Positions 57,658 to 64,000 of a DNA stretch of 64,000 nucleotides are shown here, in pieces; the first letter of the stretch is position 1, and each line of letters opens with the position of its first letter. The translations under genes and the position numbers were made by a program. This DNA comes from an uncultured Isoptericola sp. (GTDB taxonomy: Bacteria; Actinomycetota; Actinomycetes; Actinomycetales; Cellulomonadaceae): assembly GCA_947497265.1 (NCBI GenBank), contig CANMFP010000001.1, positions 310,001 to 374,000 of the forward strand, given 5' to 3'. The notes below the pieces were generated by a model. That model had not been told where the DNA came from. It made no database searches and worked only from the letters and a program-made list of their open reading frames with translations.

Positions 57658-59676
57658 ATGCCCGCCACCGCTGGCCGGCCCGTCGTCCACCCGGCCTGGT
57701 TGCCCGACGCCGCGTTCCGGCCCGTCGGCAGCCGTCGCCTCGCCCTCCGGTCACCCGGTCCACAGGGGGACGACGGCGGCACCCCGGCCGGGTCCGAGGT
57801 GCTCGCCGCGCTGCGGGCCGAGCTCGACCGGGCTACCACCACCCACGCAGGTGCCGTCGTCGGGCCCGACGACACGCCCGACCTCCTGCTGCTGCTGTCC
57901 GCGACGGCCGCGCCCGGGTTCCGGCTCGAGCGCACCGCGGGCCGGGTCACCGTCACCGCGGCCGACCCGACCGCGCTGCTGCACGGCTGGTTCCACGTGG
58001 TGCGCCTCGGCGAGCCGGCGTTCACGGGCGGGCCGGGCGACCCGGACGTCGAGCACCACGCACCCGCGAGCGCCCTGCAGGTCCTCGACCACTGGGACAA
58101 CGTCGACGTCCATCCCGTCATGGGCCAGGTCGAGCGCGGGTACGCGGGCGGCTCGATCTTCTACGAGGCCGGCCACGTCCGCACCGACCTGACGCGCGTC
58201 ACCGCGTACGCCCGGCTGCTTGCGGCCGTCGGCATCGACCGCGTGTGCCTCAACAACGTCAACGTCCACGCCCGCGAGGCCCGGCTGCTCACCGAGGACC
58301 GGGACGAGGTGGCCCGCCTCGCCGCCGCGCTGCGCCCGTACGGCGTGCGCGTCCACCTGGCCGTGAGCTTCGCGGCACCGATGACCCTGGGCGGCCTGAC
58401 GACGTCGGACCCGCTGGACGAGGACGTCCGGACCTGGTGGCGTGACGCCGCGGACGGCATCTGGGCGGCGGTGCCGGACTTCGGCGGGTTCGTCGTCAAG
58501 GCCGACTCCGAGGGCCAGCCGGGACCGTTCGCCTACGGTCGCGACCACGCCGACGGTGCGAACATGCTCGCCGAGGCGGTCGCCCCGCACGGCGGTCTGG
58601 TGCACTGGCGGGCGTTCGTCTACAACCACACCCAGGACTGGCGGGACCGGTCCACGGACCGCGCCCGCGCCGCCCACGACCACTTCGTCCCGCTCGACGG
58701 CCGGTTCGCCGAGAACGTGGTGGTCCAGGTCAAGCACGGCCCCCTCGACTTCCAGGTGCGCGAGCCCGTCTCCCCCGTGCTCGCCGCGATGCCGCGCACC
58801 CGGGTCGCGCTCGAGCTGCAGGTCACCCAGGAGTACACGGGCCAGCAGCGCCATGCGGTCTACCTCGGCCCGGCGTGGAGCGAGATCCTGCGCTGGCGCC
58901 CGTGGGGCGACGGCGGCGTGACCGTGGCCGACGTCGTCGCGCCCTCGGGCGGGTTCGCCGCCGTGTCGAACGTCGGCGACGACCGGTTCTGGACCGGTCA
59001 CCCCCTGGCCCAGGCCAACCTGTACGCCTACGGGCGGTTGACCTGGGACCCGACGCTCGATGCCACCGCCGTCCTCGACGAGTGGATCACGCTGACCTTC
59101 CCGGACGCGCCCACCCAGCTGCGCGAGGCGATCCACGCGATCCTCGACACGTCGTGGCGCACCTACGAGCTGTACACCGCTCCGCTCGGCGTCGGGTTCA
59201 TGGTGCGCCCTGGCCACCACTACGGCCCGGACGTGGACGGGTACGAGTACACGCCGTGGGGCACGTACCACTTCGCCGACCGCGACGGCATCGGGGTGGA
59301 CCGCACCCGCGCGACCGGCACGGGGTACACCGGCCAGTACCCCGCGCCGTGGCGGGACGTCTACGAGTCGCGCGAGACCTGTCCCGACGAGATGCTGCTG
59401 TTCTTCCACCACGTGCCGTACACCCACGTGCTGCACAGCGGCACCACGGTGGTCCAGCACGTCTACGACACCCACTTCGAGGGCGTCGAGCGCGTGCGCG
59501 CCATGGTCGAGCGCTGGGAGGAGGTCGCCCCCCTGGTGTCCGACGACGTCGCGCAGCGGGTGCGCGACCGGCTGGCGGAGCAGCTCGCCTCGGCCGTCGA
59601 GTGGCGCGACCAGGTCAACACGTACTTCCTGCGCAAGTCGGGGATCGGCGACCTCCGCGGCCGGACGATCTACTGA
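57658..59676 (+). CDS. GH67 alpha-glucuronidase
   Basis: 672 residues. Acid Glu285 in KADSEGQPGP, and base pair Asp364 in HGPLDFQVREP and Glu392 in ELQVTQEYTG, matching the GH67 arrangement known from Cellvibrio (Asp365/Glu393). There is no signal peptide, so it acts in the cytoplasm, removing methylglucuronic acid from xylo-oligosaccharides. It follows uxaC, which would take the product. ATG with GAAGGAGAG. Confidence 0.95.
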   Translation: MPATAGRPVVHPAWLPDAAFRPVGSRRLALRSPGPQGDDGGTPAGSEVLAALRAELDRATTTHAGAVVGPDDTPDLLLLLSATAAPGFRLERTAGRVTVTAADPTALLHGWFHVVRLGEPAFTGGPGDPDVEHHAPASALQVLDHWDNVDVHPVMGQVERGYAGGSIFYEAGHVRTDLTRVTAYARLLAAVGIDRVCLNNVNVHAREARLLTEDRDEVARLAAALRPYGVRVHLAVSFAAPMTLGGLTTSDPLDEDVRTWWRDAADGIWAAVPDFGGFVVKADSEGQPGPFAYGRDHADGANMLAEAVAPHGGLVHWRAFVYNHTQDWRDRSTDRARAAHDHFVPLDGRFAENVVVQVKHGPLDFQVREPVSPVLAAMPRTRVALELQVTQEYTGQQRHAVYLGPAWSEILRWRPWGDGGVTVADVVAPSGGFAAVSNVGDDRFWTGHPLAQANLYAYGRLTWDPTLDATAVLDEWITLTFPDAPTQLREAIHAILDTSWRTYELYTAPLGVGFMVRPGHHYGPDVDGYEYTPWGTYHFADRDGIGVDRTRATGTGYTGQYPAPWRDVYESRETCPDEMLLFFHHVPYTHVLHSGTTVVQHVYDTHFEGVERVRAMVERWEEVAPLVSDDVAQRVRDRLAEQLASAVEWRDQVNTYFLRKSGIGDLRGRTIY

Positions 59677-59686
59677 CCGCCGGGCG

Positions 59687-60448
59687 TCAGCCCGAGGCCC
59701 CGAGCCGACGCGAGACCTGCGCCGCCGCCCGCCCGACGGCGGTCGCGAGCGCCTCGCGCCGGGCTCCCGTGACGTCGTGGGACCGGAACGTGAGCGCGAT
59801 CCCGGCGACCGGGTACCCCGTGTGGTCCACCACCGGGTGCGCCACCGAGGACAGTCCGTCGGTGACCTCGCCGTCCTCGACGGCGTGACCTCGGCGGCGC
59901 GCGTCGCGCAGCACCGCGCGCAGGGCCTGCAGCGTGCGCGGCCCGACGCCGGTCCGGTCGGTCAGGACCGAGGCGCTCGGGAAGAGGGCACGGACCTGCG
60001 CGGCGGGCAGCCGGGCGAGCACGGCCCGACCGCTGGCCGTCAGGTGCGCGGGCAGCCGGACGTCGACGTCGGAGACGAGGCTGGGGCGGTGCGGCGCGCG
60101 CTGCTCGACGAGGTAGAGCACCTCGCGACCGTGGAGCACCGCGAGGTGGGCACTCTCGCGGGTGGACTCGACGAGGTGCGCGACCACGGGGCGGGCGAGC
60201 CGCGCGAGCGGCGCCTGCCGGGCGTAGGCCGACCCCAGCGACAACGTGGCCGTGCCGAGCCCGTACCGGTGGTCCTCGGGCAGGTGGACGACGTAGCCCT
60301 CGTCCGCCAGCACGGACAGCAGGTGGTAGACGGTCGAGCGGGGCAGGCCGAGGTGGTGCGCCACGGCGGCCGCCGGCGAGGGTCCGGCCTGCGCCGCAAG
60401 GTAGCCGAGCACACGCAGCACGCTGCGCGCGGCGGGGACGTCACCCAT
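59687..60448 (-). CDS. IclR-family regulator of the hut operon
   Basis: 253 residues. Winged helix at about 5-65 (LPRSTVYHLLSVLADEGYV), then the IclR effector domain (LLxxH-type block ESAHLAVLHGREVLYLV, LPAHLTASGRAVLA). Divergent from hutH, with a perfect 16-base palindrome between. Urocanate or histidine as effector is expected from context. ATG with GGGAGG upstream. Confidence 0.9.
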   Translation of the reverse strand: MGDVPAARSVLRVLGYLAAQAGPSPAAAVAHHLGLPRSTVYHLLSVLADEGYVVHLPEDHRYGLGTATLSLGSAYARQAPLARLARPVVAHLVESTRESAHLAVLHGREVLYLVEQRAPHRPSLVSDVDVRLPAHLTASGRAVLARLPAAQVRALFPSASVLTDRTGVGPRTLQALRAVLRDARRRGHAVEDGEVTDGLSSVAHPVVDHTGYPVAGIALTFRSHDVTGARREALATAVGRAAAQVSRRLGASG

Positions 60449-60462
60449 CCTTGCCTCCCGTT

Positions 60463-60478
60463 GTCTGGGATCCCAGAC
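60463..60478. promoter_or_regulatory. Perfect palindrome GTCTGGGATCCCAGAC, probable hut operator
   Basis: Sixteen-base perfect inverted repeat 15 bases before the IclR start and 55 before hutH. It is the only strong symmetrical site in the divergent gap. Confidence 0.7.
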
Positions 60479-60532
60479 TCAACCGCCGCGCAGCGTCTGT
60501 CCAGCCCGCTGCCCATGAGGTGTCCTGGGCGT

Positions 60533-62137
60533 ATGACCGACACCCTGGCCCCACCGGCCGGCCACGCCGACGGCACGGCCGCCGTCTCGATCACCGGCGA
60601 CCCCCTGACCGTCGACGACGTCGTCGCCGTCGCCCGGCACGACACGCCCGTCCGCGTCGCCGACCGGGCCCGGGCGGCGATGGCCGCAGGCCGCGCCGTC
60701 ATCGAGGACCTCGCCGCCGACGACCGCCCGCACTACGGCGTCACCACCGGGTTCGGAGCGCTGGCCCGTCGACACGTCCCCGCCTCGCAGCGTGCACGTC
60801 TCCAGCTCAGCCTGGTCCGCTCCCACGCGGCAGGGACCGGCCCCGAGGTGGAGCGCGAGGTGGTGCGCGCGCTGCAGCTCCTGCGGCTGAACACCCTGGC
60901 GACCGGCCGCACCGGCGCGCGCCCCGTGGTCGCCGAGACGTACGCCGCCATGCTCGAGGCGCAGATCACGCCGATCGTCCACGAGTTCGGCTCCCTGGGC
61001 TGTTCCGGCGACCTCGCGCCGCTGGCCCACGTGGCGCTCGCGGCACTCGGGGAAGGCACCGTCCACGACGCCGACGGCGGCACCCGCCCGGCGCTCGACG
61101 CGCTCGCCGAGGCAGGCGTGGAGCCCCTGGTGCTGCGCGAGAAGGAGGGCCTGGCCCTCATCAACGGCACCGACGGCATGCTCGGCATGCTGTGCCTGGC
61201 CGTCGCGGACCTGCGCCTCCTGCTCACCACCGCGGACGTCGCCGCGGCCGCCAGCGTCGAGTCGCTGCTCGGCTCCGACGCCGCCTTCGCCGCAGACCTG
61301 GTGGCGATGCGCCCGCACCCCGGCCAGGCGGCGTCGGCGACGAACCTGCGGGCGCTGCTCGACGGGTCCGCCGTCGTCGCCAGCCACCGCACCCTCGACG
61401 CGGCGGGCCGGCCGGAGTGCACGCGCGTGCAGGACGCCTACTCGCTACGCTGCGCGCCGCAGGTGCACGGGGCCGCACGGGACACGCTCCACCACGCCGC
61501 CGCCGTCGCCGACCGCGAGCTGGCCTCCGCCATCGACAACCCGGTCGTCACCGTCGACGGCCGCGTCGAGTCCAACGGCAACTTCCACGGGGCGCCTGTC
61601 GCTTACGTGCTCGACTTCCTCGCCGTCGCGGTCGCCGACGTCGCGTCGATGAGCGAGCGACGCACCGACAGGTTCCTCGACGTGGCGCGCAGCGAGGGCC
61701 TGCCGCCGTTCCTCGCCGACGACCCCGGCGTGGACTCCGGCCTGATGATCGCCCAGTACACGGCCGCGGGGATCGTCAGCGAGCTCAAGCGGCTGGCGGC
61801 ACCCGCCAGCGTGGACTCGATCCCGTCCTCGGCGATGCAGGAGGACCACGTGTCCATGGGCTGGGCCGCCGCGCGCAAGCTGCGCCGCGCCGTCGACGGG
61901 CTCGGGCGCGTGCTCGCGATCGAGCTGCTCACCGCCACCCGTGCTCTCGACCTGCGCTGCACCGGCGGCCTCGAGCCTGCCGCCGGCACCGGCGCGGTGC
62001 GCGACCTGCTGCGCACCGCCGTCGCCGGACCTGGACCGGACCGCTTCCTCGCCCCCGAGATCGACGCCGTGACCCGGCTCGTCGTGGGCGGCGACGTGGC
62101 CGCCGCCGCGAGCGCCGCCGTCGGCCCGCTCCGCTGA
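60533..62137 (+). CDS. hutH: Histidine ammonia-lyase
   Basis: 534 residues. The MIO-forming triad is Cys157-Ser158-Gly159 in [14 protein letters not shown], where many HutH proteins have Ala-Ser-Gly. [10 protein letters not shown] near residue 66 carries the catalytic Tyr, and the Gln/Glu-containing [10 protein letters not shown] block is present. It deaminates histidine to urocanate. First gene of hutH-hutU-hutI. Confidence 0.96.
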   Translation: MTDTLAPPAGHADGTAAVSITGDPLTVDDVVAVARHDTPVRVADRARAAMAAGRAVIEDLAADDRPHYGVTTGFGALARRHVPASQRARLQLSLVRSHAAGTGPEVEREVVRALQLLRLNTLATGRTGARPVVAETYAAMLEAQITPIVHEFGSLGCSGDLAPLAHVALAALGEGTVHDADGGTRPALDALAEAGVEPLVLREKEGLALINGTDGMLGMLCLAVADLRLLLTTADVAAAASVESLLGSDAAFAADLVAMRPHPGQAASATNLRALLDGSAVVASHRTLDAAGRPECTRVQDAYSLRCAPQVHGAARDTLHHAAAVADRELASAIDNPVVTVDGRVESNGNFHGAPVAYVLDFLAVAVADVASMSERRTDRFLDVARSEGLPPFLADDPGVDSGLMIAQYTAAGIVSELKRLAAPASVDSIPSSAMQEDHVSMGWAAARKLRRAVDGLGRVLAIELLTATRALDLRCTGGLEPAAGTGAVRDLLRTAVAGPGPDRFLAPEIDAVTRLVVGGDVAAAASAAVGPLR

Positions 62138-62159
62138 CCCCACACCGAAGGAGACGACG

Positions 62160-63827
62160 ATGTCTTTCGACCGCGGCACTCCCGTCCCGGTCCGTGCCCC
62201 GCGCGGGACCACGCTCACCGCGCGCAGCTGGCAGACCGAGGCGCCGCTGCGCATGCTCATGAACAACCTGGACCCGGAGGTGGCGGAGCGGCCGGACGAC
62301 CTCGTCGTCTACGGCGGCACCGGCCGTGCCGCACGCGACTGGCCGAGCTACCACGCGATCGTGCGCACGCTCACCGACCTGCGCGACGACGAGACGCTGC
62401 TCGTGCAGTCCGGCAAGCCCGTCGGGGTGCTCCGCACGCACGAGTGGGCGCCACGCGTGCTCCTCGCGAACTCGAACCTCGTGGGCGACTGGGCGACGTG
62501 GCCCGAGTTCCGACGTCTCGAGGCCATGGGCCTGACGATGTACGGGCAGATGACGGCCGGATCATGGATCTACATCGGCGCGCAGGGCATCCTGCAGGGA
62601 ACCTACGAGACGCTCGCGGCCGTCGCGGCCAAGAGGTTCGGCGGCACGCTGGCCGGGACCCTCACCCTGACGGGCGGGTGCGGCGGCATGGGCGGCGCGC
62701 AGCCGCTCGCGGTGACGCTCAACGGCGGCGTGTGCCTCGTGGTCGACGTCGACCACGCGCGCCTCGAGCGGCGCGTGCGCGAACGGTATCTCGACGAGGT
62801 CGCGGACGACCTGGACGACGCCGTCCGGCGGGTCGAGTCCGCTCGACGCGAGCGCCGTGCCCTGTCCGTCGGCGTGGTCGGCAACAGCGCGCACGTGGTG
62901 CCCGAGCTGCTACGACGCGGCATCGAGGTGGACGTCGTGACCGACCAGACCTCGGCGCACGACCCGCTGTCCTACCTCCCGCTCGGGGTCTGCGTGGACG
63001 AGTGGGCTGCCTATGCCGCCGCGAAGCCGGAGGAGCTCACCGACCGGGCGCGCGAGTCGATGGCCCGGCACGTCGAGGGCATGGTCGGGTTCCTCGACGC
63101 GGGCGCCGAGGTGTTCGACTACGGCAACTCGATCCGCGACGAGGCACGCCGCGGCGGGTTCGACCGGGCCTTCGACGTCCCCGGCTTCGTCCCCGCGTAC
63201 ATCCGGCCGCTCTTCGCCCAGGGCAAAGGACCGTTCCGGTGGGCCGCGCTGTCCGGTGACCCGCGGGACATCGCGGCCACGGACGACGCCGTGCTGCGGC
63301 TCTTCCCCGACGACGACCACCTGCACCGCTGGATCCGCGCCGCACAGGACCGGGTCGCGTTCCAGGGCTTGCCGGCGCGCATCTGCTGGCTCGGGCACGG
63401 GGAGCGCGACCGCGCCGGGCTCGCGTTCAACGAGCTGGTCGCCTCCGGCGAGGTCCGTGCGCCCGTCGTGATCGGGCGGGACCACCTGGACGCCGGGTCC
63501 GTCGCGTCGCCGTACCGCGAGACCGAGGGCATGGCCGACGGCTCCGACGCGATCGCCGACTGGCCGCTCCTCAACGCGCTCACCGCGGCGTCCTCGGGGG
63601 CCACCTGGGTGTCGCTGCACCAGGGCGGCGGCGTCGGCATGGGTCGGTCGATCCACGCCGGGCAGGTCTCGGTCGCGGACGGCACGCCGCTCGCCGGGCA
63701 GAAACTCGAGCGCGTGCTGTCCAACGACCCGGCGCTCGGCGTCCTGCGGCACGTCGACGCCGGGTACGACGACGCCGTGGCCGCCGCCGGGCGCGGCGGG
63801 CTGCGCGTGCCCGGCCGGGAGGCATGA
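62160..63827 (+). CDS. hutU: Urocanate hydratase
   Basis: 555 residues, normal length. NAD-binding [16 protein letters not shown] near 178-193, [19 protein letters not shown] block [12 protein letters not shown] and the C-terminal [15 protein letters not shown]. It hydrates urocanate to imidazolonepropionate using NAD as an electrophile. The start is 22 bases after the hutH stop, with GAAGGAG upstream; the stop overlaps hutI (ATGA). Confidence 0.96.
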   Translation: MSFDRGTPVPVRAPRGTTLTARSWQTEAPLRMLMNNLDPEVAERPDDLVVYGGTGRAARDWPSYHAIVRTLTDLRDDETLLVQSGKPVGVLRTHEWAPRVLLANSNLVGDWATWPEFRRLEAMGLTMYGQMTAGSWIYIGAQGILQGTYETLAAVAAKRFGGTLAGTLTLTGGCGGMGGAQPLAVTLNGGVCLVVDVDHARLERRVRERYLDEVADDLDDAVRRVESARRERRALSVGVVGNSAHVVPELLRRGIEVDVVTDQTSAHDPLSYLPLGVCVDEWAAYAAAKPEELTDRARESMARHVEGMVGFLDAGAEVFDYGNSIRDEARRGGFDRAFDVPGFVPAYIRPLFAQGKGPFRWAALSGDPRDIAATDDAVLRLFPDDDHLHRWIRAAQDRVAFQGLPARICWLGHGERDRAGLAFNELVASGEVRAPVVIGRDHLDAGSVASPYRETEGMADGSDAIADWPLLNALTAASSGATWVSLHQGGGVGMGRSIHAGQVSVADGTPLAGQKLERVLSNDPALGVLRHVDAGYDDAVAAAGRGGLRVPGREA

Positions 63828-64000
63828 TGCACGAGGTCGAGCACCACGAGCACGGGGCGACGCTGCTGTTCGGCATCGGCGAGCTGACGACCAACGTGCC
63901 GGGCGTGGCCGGCGCCGACGACCCGGACGACCCCACCGCCGTCGTGCGCGACGCCGCGATCCTCCTTGACGGAGACCGTGTCGCGTGGGTGGGACGGGAG
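63824..64000 (+). CDS. hutI: Imidazolonepropionase, N-terminal fragment (cut by window end)
   Basis: The first 59 codons are visible. They show the small N-terminal beta domain of amidohydrolases ([16 protein letters not shown]). The order hutH-hutU-hutI and the ATGA overlap identify it; the metal-binding part lies beyond the window. Confidence 0.85.
   Translation, partial: MMHEVEHHEHGATLLFGIGELTTNVPGVAGADDPDDPTAVVRDAAILLDGDRVAWVGRE

Overview
The window is high-GC DNA with tightly packed genes, many GTG starts and many ATGA or GTGA stop/start overlaps. This and the gene content (five LacI-type regulators, plant-polysaccharide enzymes, LutABC, an actinobacterial-style hut operon, RsbW/SpoIIE-type partner-switch proteins) fit an actinobacterium. 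A plant-biomass-degrading member of the Micrococcales such as the Cellulomonadaceae or Promicromonosporaceae is my guess; that level is inference. I see no rRNA, tRNA, CRISPR array, insertion sequence or phage gene.

Layout. 1-8.1 kb: two permeases of a sugar ABC importer, a LacI regulator fused to a DUF6807 (PmoA-like) domain, and three Gfo/Idh/MocA oxidoreductases. 8.1-9.1 kb: a lone ketoacyl-ACP synthase III. 9.2-14.7 kb: a very large secreted protein joining a rhamnogalacturonan acetylesterase-like domain to a PL11 rhamnogalacturonan lyase. 14.9-17.3 kb: a LacI regulator and an AGE-family epimerase. 17.3-21.3 kb: lactate-use genes lutABC with a divergent GntR regulator. 21.3-23.3 kb: a P-loop kinase and a glycosyltransferase. 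23.3-27.8 kb: a LacI regulator divergent from a Gfo/Idh, DUF993, TIM-barrel isomerase cassette. 27.9-32.5 kb: a partner-switch signalling group (STAS, two HATPase proteins, and a SpoIIE phosphatase on a phytochrome-like sensor) interrupted by an orphan ABC ATPase. 32.5-33.8 kb: a GH43 enzyme lacking its N-terminus. 33.9-43.5 kb: L-rhamnose catabolism (rhaM, rhaI, an esterase, rhaD, rhaB), its LacI regulator and a GH42 beta-galactosidase. 43.7-46.6 kb: cupin, DUF6807 and Gfo/Idh operon. 46.7-53.1 kb: a second PL11 lyase, a YesL-like protein and a complete sugar ABC importer. 53.5-59.7 kb: hexuronate catabolism (uxuB, LacI, uxaC) and a GH67 alpha-glucuronidase. 59.7-64 kb: IclR regulator and hutH-hutU-hutI, with hutI cut by the window end.

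How the genes work together. Most of the window reads as a pectin/hemicellulose island. Secreted PL11/CE12 enzymes would cut and deacetylate rhamnogalacturonan I, the importer at 49.8-53.1 kb could take up oligosaccharides, GH42 could remove galactan side chains, and the rha operon would consume rhamnose. Copies of a TTGAATCGATTCAA-like operator lie before five of these units, suggesting one regulon, probably under the LacI protein at 40.3 kb. GH67, UxaC and UxuB would handle glucuronic acid. The Gfo/Idh, DUF6807, DUF993 and TIM-barrel cassettes look like oxidoreductive sugar pathways whose substrates cannot be read from sequence.

Most unusual points: the LacI-DUF6807 fusion; the phytochrome-like SpoIIE protein without a bilin-attaching cysteine; the DUF993 cassette; the five-site operator set; an 84-nt perfect palindrome; and a family of long 3'-end hairpins sharing GTTGTGGG/CCCACAAC ends.
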